Shown: positions 48,050 through 60,963, numbered from the stretch's first letter. The stretch is DNA of 64,000 nt from Paroedura picta (GCF_049243985.1 NC_135374.1:58835934-58899933), one strand, 5' to 3'. Numbers and translations are program-made. The notes: generated from the letters alone by a model not told the origin.

Positions 48050-48344
48050 CTAGAAGAAGAAGAAGAAGCAGAAGAAGAAGGTGCTTCTTATATGCCTTTT
48101 CTCTACCTGAAGGAATCTCAAAGCAGCTTACAGTCGCCTTCCCTTTCCTCTCCCCACAACAGACACCCTGTGAGGTGGGTGAGGCTGAGAGAGCCCTGAT
48201 ATCACTGCTCGGTCAGAACAGCTTTATCAGTGCCGTGGCGAGCCCAAGGTCACCCAGCTGGCTGCATGTGGGGGAGTGCAGAATCGAACCCGGCTTGCCA
48301 GATTAGAAGTCCGCACTCCTAACCACTACACCAAACTGGCTCTC
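48050..48344 (-). mobile_element. tRNA-derived SINE (Sauria-type), well kept
   Basis: Best-kept copy in the window. It has a GAA-repeat tail (48053-48082), 'ccccacaacagacaccctgt', 'ggtcagaacagctttatcag', 'ggtcacccagctggctgcat' and the tRNA head 'cctaaccactacaccaaact'. It appears younger than the copies at 3565 and 6065. Confidence 0.9.
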
Positions 48345-50464
48345 TAGATGTGGGCACCTTCATCAGGGGAATATGTTAATCTTGCAGTCGTTCTGACAAA
48401 GCCTGTTAGTGAAACGTGTAAGGAATTTTTTGGAATTTAACTGAATAATAAAAAATATTTTAACCTGATTTTGTGCCATTAGTCTTGGCCCTGTTCTTTA
48501 TCTCCAGAATTAATATATCCCTCTAAAAGGTGTTCTCATGCAAACACCGCAGGCATTTTCACACAAAAATGCAGTTTGGGAATTTTTCTGTTTCCACTGC
48601 ACTTTCCCTGAAGTTCTCCAAAAATTGCACTTCCTGGTGGTTGCCTTCTCAACTCTTTCTATGTTGGGTTTCCTCATGGGCATGCCCTAGACTAGAGAGT
48701 GATGGCATTGACACAGAGAGATTACACAAGATGGCCTTCCCAAGGCGATGGAGAGTTCTGCTTTTGCTAGACCTGACAGAACATTTTAAAATGGCCCAGC
48801 TCCTCCCCTCCTGGGAAAATAGCGAGCAGATCAGGAAAAAAAGGAGATAGCTAGGAAGCAGGGTGTGGTAGCAGTTGGATGTGGGCAGGACTTTTAACAA
48901 ACTACAGATTCCATACAAAAAATGCTTTGGCTGCATTCTTTCTAGGAACATCAGAGTAAAGATAGTCTGAAAAGACATGAGGAAAACCCCAGAAGTGGTG
49001 CAACTGTGCAGAATATGGCTGGGAAGAATATCTGTGTTCACACTTACCCGGAGCCCTTCCTCTTCCCAGCCCCTCCAGGCATATCATTGGCCATGGGGGT
49101 GGGGGGAGGGGGGGTCGACATGACCATATTGGCCATATCACCTGATCAATATTTAATGAATTTTAAAAATATATTAAATTAATTTACTCCCACCCATTCA
49201 GGAAACCCTTCTAGGGTCATCAAGACAGCCTGCCATATATCCTGAGAGGAGCAGAAGACTGCTCCTGGGCATAATATATTCAATGTACTTGCCAAGCCTG
49301 TTGGTTCCAGCATGGAAATGAGGTAGAAGGATGTTGTGTGTGTAGCGGGGTGGGGGGGGGGATTAGCATAAATTTCACCACTTCAGTCAGCAAATGGATG
49401 GTTTCAACTTTGAATGGACCCCTAAATTAAAAAAAAACTCCATACAAAGAAAACAAGCACAACAGGGAATGCTGCTATGTTGCTATTCTACTTTAAACAC
49501 ACAGGAATTTTCCCCATGATCATTCAACTGCAATCTGAAGTTTATTCTAACTCCTTCAGTCTCTGCAGCCTCATTTTCCTGCGTGCCTGAAGGTATACCA
49601 GAAAACAACCAAGACTCCCGGACAGCTGCATGTCAAAATATAAGATCAGTGGTACTCTGCAAGCAGTGGGTGTTGTACATCATTCCTGGAGAACTCAAAG
49701 TTCTGCAGAACATAGTGAAAACGAGAATTTCTCTCTAAATTTCATAGAGAATTTGGGTGATATTTAAAGAAGTGTTTGTCAGTTCTTCTGATTCATGCTT
49801 TTTGTTTTTTTCCTCTGTTGATTGCTTCTCCTACAGTTAAAAGGGTGGGGGCTGTTAACATATATTGACTTGCAGTTATGTTATCTCTGAACCACTTGCA
49901 CCTTGATAAACATGGAAGAGCCATGGTCAGGTAGGCCACATGTTTCTGGAGCAATTCACAAAAGTTCTTCAAGTAGCTGCTTCCTGTTTATCCAGGGGCA
50001 GAGAACCAAGGGCCACTCAAAGAGTAGCTGCTAGGGATCCTGCCTTAAGGCAGACAATTGGTCTAGGAGAGCTTGAAGTGACTTCCTGCTCTGTAATTCT
50101 ATAAACTAATATGTGGCAATGCTTTTAGCTTCCTTCTAAGAGAAAAGAGCTCATGTGCTCTCATGTGTGAATACCACATGTGCACCTGCTGGAGTATTAG
50201 TTGTATTTGCATGACAATGGCAGCATTTAACTCGGGTGACTCTTCTTCCTCACTTAACACTCCCATATGCAACCCACACATCCGCTGGGATCCTGAAGGG
50301 CTCTGGAGATAGGTGAGTAACAAGCCACAAGCAGCTGGAAGAGGCAGGCCTGTTTTCCCCTCATTAGCATAGCTCAGATTCTCAGACCTGCCCCCTGGGG
50401 CCATGGATTGACAAACAGAGGGATTATTCTGGTCTGGAGCCCAGTAGGAGATCCCTGAAAGGAA
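48345..50464. other. Unassigned stretch with a CR1-like tail
   Basis: 48385-48475 ends 'gaataataaaaaatatttta' after 'ttagtgaaacgtgtaaggaa' and looks like a 3' retroposon tail of unknown family. 50010-50103 resembles a worn CR1 3' end. G-rich runs lie at 49094-49114 and 49350-49361. Confidence 0.35.
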
Positions 50465-51190
50465 GTGATTCATTTATTTTTAGACTTCTACCCCACCACT
50501 CCCCAAAAGGGCTCAGAGTGGCTTCCAACAGAGATTAAAATACAAATAATTAAATAATACAGTTTAAAATCTAAACTTTAGTTAAAAATACAAACGTTTA
50601 ATTACAAAAACCTGTGGCCACCTCTTCTTACAAAATATTAAGATAGATATCTGCATGGGGGGCAAATGCTTAAGATGTTATTTACTTGTGGACTTTCGTG
50701 TTAGGGAAGCCAGCATCTTCTTGATGTCAATTCTGGTCTTAACCATAAACTTGGCTGTCTTGCAGGCCCTGTGGAATTGATTAAGGTCCTGCAGAGCCCT
50801 GATGACATTTGGCACAGTGTTCCACCAGGCTGGGGCCAGGGTTGAAGCTAATTTTACCTCTTTGGGACTGAGGACCCTGAGCAAATTCTGGTCGCTTAGT
50901 GCTCTTTTGGGGACATACTAGGAGAGGTAGTCCTGAAGATTTCAGGGTCCCAGACCATTTAAGGCTTTAAAGATTAATACCAGAACCTTGACCCTGATTT
51001 GGTGTCCAATCTGGAACACTTGTGAAAACACAAGTTGAATATGCACTTTCCATTGGGTCCCAGTAAGGATCCGAGCAACTGTACTCTGGACCACTAGGAA
51101 CTTCTGGAGCAGCTTCAAAGGAAGTCCTGTGTGGAGCAAGTTGAAGTACTCTAGTCTGATTAGAACTTCAAAATAACATTAAATCAAATA
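50465..51190 (-). mobile_element. L2/CR1-superfamily LINE, 3' end
   Basis: The minus strand encodes GLPLKLLQKF and then VLVLIFKALNGLGP, followed by LASTLAPAWWNTVPNVIRALQDLNQFHRACKT. This is the usual C-terminal end of the protein in the same LINE group as 7130-7990. The 3' tail 'tagacttctaccccaccact' is at 50480-50500. Frames are broken and the 5' part is missing. Confidence 0.85.
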
Positions 51191-52493
51191 GCAGGAGGTA
51201 TATTGTAGAACTAAGTGGTTCACTGGGTGATTTCTACTTTTCAATTTTTAAAAAAGTTACTTCTGTTCAGCAGGTGAACCTTTGTGCCTGAACCAGCCAT
51301 TCTCTTAATTTTGATGAAGAATGGAGAACCTGTGAGATTGTGACGTGGTCTCCCTGTTGCTGTTGTGGTTGCCAACACAGTGGAGCAGCAAAAGGACCTC
51401 TACACAGTGACTTTCCCTGCTGCTCCAGTCCTGGAGCAGCAGCCCTTCCCCTTGTTGTGGGTCACCAGGGCTTTTCTAGTTATTTAAAATCAACAATTAA
51501 GTGCCATTATATCAGTGTAATGGTATAAGAGTGTGTGTAAGGTTCTCTACATTTCCAAGTTTAATTTATTAAGACTTATGTTTCCTTTTGTTGTGAAGAT
51601 TCTCCTTCCCCACATATGTATTTAATCAAAAGGCTAAAGGGTTACTTTAAAAAAATGTAAACTGGAGATTCAGTTATTGTTAGAATGTTATATTGATATA
51701 ATGATACTCAATTGGTAATTTAAAACACCCCTCCCCCCAAAAAAAGCAAAGGATATGACAGTCAAAAAGACAGGGTTAGAAATGGTTGACATGAGGCTGA
51801 AAAAGTCCAGTTTCCCACTTATACAGTGGCCATCCAGTCTTTCTTGCAATCTTTCCCCAAATTTAGCAGTAAAACAAATTTGACAAACATCAGAGAAAAG
51901 TTGTGGAAATGCAGGGAAGGTACAGAAATGGACTGCAGTGCTGTGTGGGAAGCAGGAAACAAACCCCTGACAGCATCACACCCAGGGCAAATAACCCATA
52001 CAAATGACTTCAGGGGGTCCTTTAAATGTGTTGTGAAAACTGAGACTTGCTCAATATAAGCAGATTTATCAGCCATGGTGCACAGGTTATTATTACACAA
52101 CCACAAGCCCACAGAATTCTAAAGGAAGATTTCTTACTGACCTACATACTGCAATTATATTATGGTAATTCCAGCCTATAATTAAGTTTGCATCAAAGTT
52201 TCCATTGTAGTTACTCAAAGCACTTAGAGCAATGCAAGGAGATTATGCACTGATTGATGGGAAATGAAGGGAGTGATGAGTGAACACCACAATTGTTCGG
52301 TTTAAGGTTCAGCTATACCTAAGGGGTAAAAGTGGAGGAAATGGGAGAGCTTCAGGGTCACATTGAATCCTATTATGTGCAGCACAAGTTCTCCATCTTT
52401 ACTAAATAAAACCAAGGGAGGGAAAGGAATAGTTTAGCTTCTTTCCTGCTCTTTCTCAAGCAAGAGGATAGCAGGCAGCCACTACCTTTCATC
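51191..52493. other. Unassigned stretch
   Basis: No repeat family or gene is recognised. Overlapping frames at 51819-52112 on both strands show no domain. Confidence 0.35.
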
Positions 52494-53142
52494 CAAAAAG
52501 CCCCTTTCCCTTTAAGCATGGTTTTTTTAAAAAAAAAAACACACACGTTTCAACGAATATGCCCTGATTCTTCCTAACGTAGAGACCCATCTAGCTGCCG
52601 TGTGAGCTGGCGAGCCATCGTTACCATGCTCCCCCGAGTGAAAAAAAAATCCCCCCCACACACGGGCACGATTTTCGGCCGAAATTAAAGGGAACTGGCA
52701 AACAGGGGGCTGTGTTGTGCTTGGGGACTTAGGGGAGCTTTAAAGCACTTCTGTGGAGGGACTGTAGCCAGAGAAGCCTCACAGGGTGAATCAAGCCTCG
52801 CTGGTTCGTTGCTTTCCCCGCTCGCTCCAAGGGAAAAAAAATGGCGATCGCTTCACTGGAAGTTCGGAGGAGAGAGCCAGGGGGAGGGACTTTGTTGCAA
52901 CCGCAACACTGAGAACACACAGGTCTTTTTCGCAAGTGTTGCAGGTTGTTGGCAGGAGTGTAGCAATTTTCTGAGGGTGAATCCACTTTTCCTGATTCCC
53001 TGGAAATCGCTATAACAAAGCGATTTTAGAGCTAGTGTTGCAGGAGTGTTGCAGATTGTGTGAGACATCATGCGGAACGTCAAATTTGTAGCGTTTACCA
53101 TTTGTAAGACTTCTGCTACTTTTAACTTGTGCGGAATGGACC
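52494..53142 (+). mobile_element. Harbinger-like DNA transposon (copy 3, left part missing)
   Basis: It parallels 24167-25047 from 'aaaagcccctttccctttaa' to the right end 'tgtgcggaatggacc'. The left terminal third is absent. Confidence 0.7.
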
Positions 53143-53379
53143 TAAATATTTAGACCCTGTTCCTGTAAATGGTAAACACGCAACTGACCAAGAGACATAG
53201 GGGCTGAAGTGACTTTGCTCAAGCCTCGCCTAATAAATAAAAACCAATATTTGCCACAAAGGCCCTACGGGGGGGGGGGGGAAGGCATAAGTGGCCCAGA
53301 ATTTCCAGTACAGTCATCCTGGGAATTTGCATACAAAGAATTTGCAGGAAAGTAAACAGTGAGACTTTGGAGGGAACAC

Positions 53380-53690
53380 GTTTTTCCAATCTCGGGGAGC
53401 CAGGTAGCCCAGAAAACTTCTGGAAGCCCAGGCATTACAGTGGTGTATGGTGGCCAATGGGTAGGTGGGTGGTTGAGGGGCCAGGAGACCTCTGGCGGCC
53501 CTTACCTCGCCACTGCATCTGGCAGCTGCAGGGGCAGGGAGGCCTCTGGTGGCCCCAGCTTTGCAGTGGTGGCAGGTGGCCAATGTGGAGGAAGGTGGCC
53601 AGGGGGCCAGCAGGACTCTGCCAGCCCAAGTATTACAGTGCTGGGCAGCAGCAAATGGCAAGGCAGGTGGCTATGAAGCAAATCATAGTG
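53380..53690 (+). repeat. Degenerate GC-rich tandem repeat
   Basis: 'ggtggccaatgggtaggtgg', 'ggtggccaatgtggaggaag', 'ggaggcctctggtggcccca' and 'aggagacctctggcggccct' recur with a spacing of about 60-130 bp. Gly/Pro-rich frames come from this. Confidence 0.5.
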
Positions 53691-53769
53691 GTAAGTGACT
53701 TTCCAACATCACAAGATACAACACACTATGCATGCTGGGTGTCCACCTGTCCATGCACACACCCTAAAT

Positions 53770-54086
53770 TAGCGATCCCCAACCTGTGGGCCGCGGACCA
53801 CATGTGGTCCTTCAACTAATTGGAGGTGGGCCCCGAAGGACGCCTTCTCCCCCCCCCCAGGCCTTTACTTCATCCCCCCCAGCTCTTTATAACACACTTC
53901 ATTGTTATGGCGTGTCTGTATCTTATTTTGAAGGGATGTTTAAACATTACCATAGCGATCAGAGAGCGCTAGGGCAGTGGGTGAGAGTAGAGGAGTAAAC
54001 TACCCCCCCACCGGGCCTCAGTAAAAGGCGTCGAGTGGTCCCTGGTGTTGAGTGGTCCCCGGTGATAAAAAGGTTGGGGACCACTG
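53770..54086 (+). mobile_element. Non-autonomous hAT element
   Basis: The target duplication CCCTAAAT is perfect (53762-53769, 54087-54094). Sister copy of 30705-31034. No coding. Confidence 0.9.
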
Positions 54087-55699
54087 CCCTAAATCACACT
54101 CATGCCACCACAGTCGCCACAAAACGCCCCTGCTAACATCTACATCACACAAAGAATACTGCTACACTACACTGTCCTACACCAGTGGCCTGGCACCCAT
54201 TGTATTCTAGGATCATATAATTCTGATACTACATAACATGGTAGTGATGAGTGGCTTGAAGTTACATAGGAAATTAATGCCTGAAGTGATTGAATTATAC
54301 ACTTCTTACATCCAGGTATTCTCCAGCATAGAGAAAAACTTGTAAGTTTGAATTTTAAAAACATTGGAATAATTAAATATATAAGACAAAGAAAGCAAAC
54401 AAATCTACTTTAACATGTAAAACCATTCTTCTTCCAATTGATTAAATAATTCTAATAAAGAATTGTGGCCAAAGATGTGCACTGCTTGATATCACCCTTC
54501 TAACAGACTGCAAATAGATTTCCATTTTTTTTGTTTTGTTTTTCTCCTACTTTTGAGTCCCCAGGGCTTTGTAATCATTCATCTCAATAGACGGTTTCAT
54601 ACAACCAGATTCTCCTACATTTGAGCTGCCATGATACTGTAAGCTATGGAAAAGGAATGAATTGAAATTTAGAAGTGTCCCCCCCCTCCCCTCCAGCCAC
54701 AGTGATCACTGGAATAATTGTTAGTAGATCTTAGCACATTAGCATGAATCATCCTCATATACTTTAAGAGATGAGAATGACTGGGGAGACAGATTTGTTT
54801 AAGCAGAGAAGGTCTGAACTGGCTCTGTGACTTTGAAATGAAATGCCAAGGCCTTGTGATGAAAGTTGTTCTGAGAGATGTAGACACAGAAGTTACATAT
54901 AGAATTCTTAAAATAAAAAAACCTAGAAAATTGGCATCCCACAAATCTGTCCTACCATTTATTGATCGTCTTTTCACTTCTCCCATCATACAAAATGTAG
55001 TTCTTTGAAAACTGCGTTTACCCTCCATATATTCCATATATGGAGGGGTGCACAGTCTTCAAAGAACTACATCACATTAATTCAAAAAGTGTTATTTAAA
55101 AGGTGCAGGCCATTCCCTTGGAATAGCATTATCTCTCCTACACAAATTCACTCCTAGTCCTGTGGTAAAGGGATATTGTGCTATGTTACTAACACTAATT
55201 GCAGGGTTCTGATAACTTCTTAGAGATAACCAAAAAGGGGGCAATTTGTCCATCTACTCTTTGCCTCTAAGGAAACTTCACAAATATTTTCTTCTTCTTT
55301 TACAACTATTTTTCAAACCAGACACTTTCAGTTCACTGGAAATCATGATTGCAGATAAGGATTAAATTCCCGAATAATTTTATTTATAAAAATAAAGATC
55401 TGTTTCCCTTCAAACTACTTTCAAACTACAACATTTCACAATGTAAACACTTTAGAAGCAATACAGAGTTCTGAAATATCAAAATGGAACATTTATTCAG
55501 ACATTCAATCAGGTTTATCAATATTAATTTTTATGAAGACTCTCCTTTGACGTTCCCATCCCTCAAGACAGCAAGTAATCTTCACTTCAGCACCACACCA
55601 AATCAACACTGGGGTTATTTAGAAGATCATGCCTTTTATCTATATCATCCACATGTTTCATTTGCTGTACTTCTGGGAAGTGTTTTTTAAACCTCTAAG
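54087..55699. other. Unassigned AT-rich stretch with one hairpin
   Basis: Holds the hairpin at 54995-55072. Otherwise no gene or repeat family is seen. Confidence 0.35.
54995..55072. repeat. 78-bp imperfect hairpin
   Basis: The outer arms ATGTAGTTCTTTGAA / TTCAAAGAACTACAT pair perfectly. Inner stems ACTG / CAGT and CCCTCCATATA / TATATGGAGGG continue toward a 4-nt loop with small internal loops. Its size is that of a short MITE or a miRNA-precursor-like fold. No function is shown. Confidence 0.8.
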
Positions 55700-56102
55700 C
55701 CTTACGCTCTGCGGGTTCTAATTTGTTGGTCATTCCCGGCACGCCTAGCCTCGACCAGGGCCAGGCCCTGACCTGGTGGAATGAGCTCCCGGAGTGGCTG
55801 TGGGCCCTGCGGGAGCTTTCAGCGTTCTGCAGGGCCTGCAAAACGGAGCTCTTCTGTCAGGTCTATGGCTGAGGCTGGGCAGCAAGGAAGATCATGGCCC
55901 CCCTATAGGAGTGGCGGTTTGCGAGTCCATCTGTGCCCTCCCCCCCTTGTTGGGGTATAGTTTTGATATATGTGTATGTGTATTTTATAGTTTTATGTCA
56001 GGGGTTTAATGTGATTCTGGGTTTTATCTGAAACTGTAGCCTGCCATGAGCCTTTGGGGAGTGGCGGAAAATAAATTGCAACAACAACAACAACAATAAT
56101 AA
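55700..56102 (+). mobile_element. L2/CR1-superfamily LINE 3' end
   Basis: A decayed coding end on the plus strand ('tggtggaatgagctcccgga', 'ttctgcagggcctgcaaaac') is followed by the 3' UTR and 'gagcctttggggagtggcgg', ending in (CAA)n at 56078-56096. 56103-56495 is unassigned. Confidence 0.75.
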
Positions 56103-56495
56103 ACCATTCAGAAGCAGTGGTACTTATTTGAATTCTTACTTGTAGCTCTCTCTGGGTTGCTGTACACATAGCACTCTCCACACAAATGAGAGTGGTTCTA
56201 CAATGGTTTTAGAATAGGTTTTGTCTCATCATCATCACCACGCTAATTTTCTTCACCTCATCTATGACATGAACAGAGAGAATAATATGGAGCTTATATG
56301 ATCCAAACAGCAGCATGTTGCAGATACCACGGTGTGGAACCCGAACACCCTTGACAATGCCTTACAATGAACCAGACCATCATCTAAAGGTCAGTCTCAT
56401 CTACTCTGACTGGCAGTAGCTTTCCAGGGTCTTAGGCAGAGGTCTGTCACATGACCAACTGCCTAATTCTTTTAAATTGATGAAACCGAGGACCA

Positions 56496-56861
56496 CCTTA
56501 ACACAGCCCGTGGCGCCTCGGGCGCCGCGGACTAAATAAAGCCGTAAGGGCTTAGTGGGAGGAGTTAGGGCGGGCTCTGTCCGGGATGAGGAAGGGTGCC
56601 GATTGGCCCCTTCCTCTGGACAGACCATCGGCCGGGCGGCCCAGCCGATTCCCGTCCTGCCGACAAGGGAGCAACTGCGAGCCGCGCAGAGCGCGGCTCA
56701 CAGTTGCTCCCTTGCCGGCAGCCTGACACGTCGGGAAGCGCAAAGCGCCTCCGACGTGTCAGGCCGCCGGCCAAGGGAGCCCCTGGCAGCCGCACGCGAC
56801 TGCCGGGGGCTCCCTTGCCTAGCGCCTGCTGTATTTTTATTACAGCAGGCTTGATTACTAG
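56496..56861 (+). mobile_element. Non-autonomous Helitron (copy 3) with a hairpin array
   Basis: The start matches the heads of copies 1 and 2 ('ccttaacacagcccgtggcg', 'ggactaaataaagccgtaag'). The end is ACTAG|T with hairpin GCCTGCTGTA / TACAGCAGGC. Between lie four GC-rich hairpins: 56589-56615; 56664-56714 (23-bp arms, one mismatch, loop CAGAG); 56721-56763; and 56772-56816. At 366 bp it consists of little more than these structures. Confidence 0.72.
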
Positions 56862-57159
56862 TATGCACATAAAGTGGTTGCTGTATCGGTATGGTCACTC
56901 CCCCTCCAGCATGCACAATATTATTTACTAGACCTTTTCTCTCATGTTTCCATGATAATGTGTAGCAAAGTCAAACTCACCCTGGATCTCATGCATAGTT
57001 GTCGTGCAACAATTAAAAAACACACTTTAAGAAATTTTCAGTGCAGTGCATAATATCCCCAAAGAAAAATCTATCATTTTGTGGGTTCCTTCTCATTAGC
57101 AGCAAGCACCAGGGGACCAATTTGACCCATAAAGAATGGGATTTACCTGTCAGGGTAAC

Positions 57160-57265
57160 TAAACATGCCATATCTGAATAAGTGTGCTTGCACACGAAAG
57201 CTTTTATCTTGAATAAAACTTTGTTGGTCTTAAGGGTGTTGATGGATGCCAATTTGTTCTGCTGT
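57160..57265 (+). mobile_element. Possible retroposon 3' tail
   Basis: 'tgcttgcacacgaaagcttt' followed by 'gaataaaactttgttggtct' looks like a tail I associate with reptile repeats, but I cannot name the family. 56862-57159 is unassigned. Confidence 0.3.
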
Positions 57266-57333
57266 TTCAACACAGCGACCCACTTGAATCTATTGGCTTT
57301 CCATGTTCAGCATTGGGGTAGCTAATTTTCATT

Positions 57334-57624
57334 AAAGGTAAAGGTAAAGGTATCCCGTGTGCAAGCACTGGGTCATGTGTGACCCTTGGGGTGACGCCCT
57401 CTAGCGTTTTCATGGCAGACTCAATACGGGGTGGTTTGCCAGTGCCTTCCCCAGTCATTACCGTTTACCCCCCAGCAAGCTTGGTACTCATTTTACCGAC
57501 CTCAGAAGGATGGAAGGCTGAGTCGACCTTGAGCCGGCTTCTGGGATTGAACTCCCAGCCTCATGGTCAGAGCTTCAGACAGCATGTTGGCTGCCTTGCC
57601 ACCCTGTGCCACAAGAGGCTCTTT
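57334..57624 (-). mobile_element. tRNA-derived SINE, second family
   Basis: Minus reading: 'gaggctcttgtggcacaggg'-like head, box B 'gagttcaatccc', then 'cttccatccttctgaggtcg', 'gtgccttccccagtcatta' (inverse) and an ACCTTT-repeat tail (57335-57352). A TTTTCATTA duplication flanks it. It is well kept. Confidence 0.85.
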
Positions 57625-57684
57625 TTTCATTAGCTTAGTCTAATTTACTTTTTCTGCACTCCAGCTATGTTTCTGTTGGTCATT

Positions 57685-57766
57685 CCTTAAGCTTCATTTC
57701 TCTCTCTAGAAAAGTACCCTAAAAGTACCCTTAAGCTTCATTTCTCTCTCTAGAAAAGTACCCTAA
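57685..57766 (+). repeat. Tandem duplication, 44-bp period
   Basis: The unit starting 'ccttaagcttcatttctctc' occurs at 57685 and 57729, identical over about 38 bp. Confidence 0.9.
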
Positions 57767-60700
57767 ATGTTTCCTAGCCATCCTTCCTCCACATACAATG
57801 TTAACATACAGCCCAAGTGATATCTGCAAAGAAAAGCAGCAACTGTGGTTGATACAACTAATGAACAGGTACCACTTTGAAGGAAAACCTTATGAGAAGT
57901 TCTCCTTTATTCCTGGTGAACTAGTACTGCAGTGTAGGTGGAGGAGATACCTTGGACTGCGTGTGCATTTCAAACTCAGATCAGTCATACCCAAGCTGTT
58001 GTATCTCCTCATACAATCCATAGCATAAAATGGGTGTAGCATAATTTGCCTACATTCAGGACTATTAATGCCATAGCAGCACAGGAGCTGTAACTGATGG
58101 CTTGCCACAAGCTCTCCATCTACTGGAAGCTGAAAACAGAAACAGGCCTGGAAATCTGGTGAAGTGTTCATTGTTTTGGTGCCTTTATACATGGGGGATT
58201 GTGCTATACAGCTCCTTCCAACTTTGTTCAGAAACAATTAGACCAGCTAGAAACCTTCATAAATCACAAGCTGCTTATTCTGTTTTCAACACAGCTGTTG
58301 CTTTTGTAAAAGAAACACAATTACATATGCACAAGAGTGCTTGCACACATTTGTAGGATAGGTGCTGATGTACAATGTGCATTATAATACATACTATTTT
58401 CTGCTTACCCTGTCACCACCTCACAGTTTTACCTTTTTAAAAGGTTCCTCTGTAATAAGCTACCTGCTGAATAAATGCTCTCTTTATGAACTAGGATTTT
58501 ACTTCCTACGGATGTTCTGAACTTCCCCAGAATGCAGATTTAAGGCATTTTAAAGGACTGATCTTTTTTTTTTGACTATTCCAAGAACAATATGGGTGCT
58601 ACAATAAGAATATTAAACATTTCAGGTCCATTTTAACTTGCAGGTACCCAACCTTTTCTTTAAGACTGTATGTAAAGAAGCTTAATTTTTTTGTAATAAC
58701 TCATGAAAACAGTTAGAGCTGAATGGGCAGGATGTAGTCATTTTGAAGTCTAGCAAAGACCATAAGTAACTGCTACCTGAATGTTTGGTTTTTTTTGACG
58801 GAACACTAGAAAATGTGAGCAGTTATTTAATATCAGTTGTTTAGACTATCCCTTCTCAAGCTGCCCTATAAAAACTTTCAAAACAACTGCTGTTGCTGTA
58901 ACATAGCAAACACAAAGGCAATCTACATGCTAGTCCTAAACTTCTTGAAGGAAGGGTGGCTTAACCCTTCCCACCCCCAAAACACTAAAAAGTCCTGTCC
59001 TGAACTCTAGTATATTACTAGATATTCGGCTCCCTCTGCAGGACAGAGGAAGTATCTCTGATTTCACATGTATAATATTGAAATTTTGGGCTGGAAGAAA
59101 GCTTGGGGTTTTTCTTTTTTAAAACTCAAACTACAATTAATGCTTAAGACTTATTGCATTTAATGTACACTAAAAGGTTTAGCAAACTGAAAACAGAATT
59201 TTTATTAAATTATGAAAGGAAACTGATGTGCCATATACACATGCCATAACTAAACAAATGGAAATGAGATACTAAAATGGAAGAGGCTTTGCCTTGTGTA
59301 CAAAATAGCAATCATAATATGTATATAAACAACTGAAACACTCATGCCCACCTGCCATTTATATGGCTCTTTATGCAAATGCTGGTACTTTTGTTAAATT
59401 AAAGACTGTTTTGTTTAAAAAGTTAAAGAGGTCCATAGTAAGAAAGCAGAAAATCCCCAATAACAATCATGGACTAGATAACTACTGAGCAATAAAAATG
59501 AAATGAGCCCAGAAAACAATTCCAACTTTAAAAATGAGAATATTTGTGTTTGAAGCAGCTGTTAAGCCCTTTATTTGACTTTTGAGAACTGGTGGTCCGG
59601 TATAGTTGACTTTTTACAGATGTATACGTCTATACATTCAGGGGGTACAACTAAGTCACTTTGCTATATTGAGGGGTGTGTCCTCTTCAAGCTATCCTGT
59701 TTGAGTGTATTTTATACCATTAGAAGGCATTATATTAAGTCATTCTGATATAGCCATTCAGAGCTAAACTAAAAAAGCTTTCAGCTATTAAAAGAATCTT
59801 AAAATATTTACTTATATCAAATATTTTATTAATCTGAAACATTCTTCAGATGCCCTAGAAGCAGCACATACAGAATATGGTCAGCTCCCCCCAATTCCAG
59901 GGCCATCAAGGGTTGGGGGTGGGGGGAATTGACCTGATAAATGCTTAACAAATTTTAAAACATGCAAATATTTTTATTAATCTAATCATAAACCAGTGTG
60001 TTTAGTAGATATACTGAGATTGAAAGCTGCTCGTTTTCAGGTTGGATAAACTTGCATCAAATATTTAATGAATTTAAATCTTTGGAACATTTAAATTTGG
60101 AAAATGTTCTGCAGCCTCTCTCACATAATGCCAGAAATATCAATTTATTTTCCAGTTCCGCTAAAGAAGAGAGATGCAACCTCTGAACATGATGCATGAC
60201 TACCTCAACAGTAAAATTAGAGTACACCATGGAACTCCATTGAATATCTGTGCAGCTTTTGGGAAGGAAAAAGCCAAAAATGTTATGTAATCTTTAGATA
60301 GGATCAAGCTGTAAGACATCTTGTTTGGGCTGAATTAGAAGTCTTATCCTGCTTGTGTACATCTCCCCCACCCCACCCCACCCCGCCCCGATGTTGCTCC
60401 TGAGACTTAGGAGCAGCATTACGGAAAATGCAGCAGGCTGCATGGGGAAGTTACAGGTGGCAAAGTTCTACTGTACAGTAACATCCAACTCCCTAGGGTC
60501 TTCCTGCAGTTTAGACAAAACTACAGAAACACTAACAATACAGGAAAACACATCATATCATCAACTTGCAGCATGACATTCTCCAAAACTCCTCTGTTTT
60601 ACCAGGGAAATCTAGGAAGAAGTCCTGAGAGCAGTCCCAGTGCAAGAACTACAAACGTATATCCATTGCAAGCAGGCACCTGTAGATAGGTGCATAATGG

Positions 60701-60963
60701 ATCTTTAAGAATATAAACTACATACAGGTGTGCTATTTGTACTTATATTGAATTGGCTTCATGGCTTAAAAAAAACATGTCTGGGCAAAACCAAAGTATT
60801 ACAAGTACAGTACACATTATGTACTGGTGACTTCATGTGATTATTTATACAGTATTGGCTACAATTGTTACAAACATGGTGATATTCTTGTAAAATTAAA
60901 GAAATCCCTCATCTTAAAAAAAAGAGAACACCTTTGCTAAGTCATCACAAATAGAGAATAGTG
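57767..60963. other. Repeat-poor AT-rich region downstream of RCAN1
   Basis: No transposon is recognised across about 3 kb, which is unusual in this window. It could hold an extended RCAN1 3' UTR (minus-strand AATAAA-like signals also occur further down) or conserved regulatory sequence. A C-rich run (CCCCACCCCACC) is at 60366-60389. No coding frame is convincing. Confidence 0.35.
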
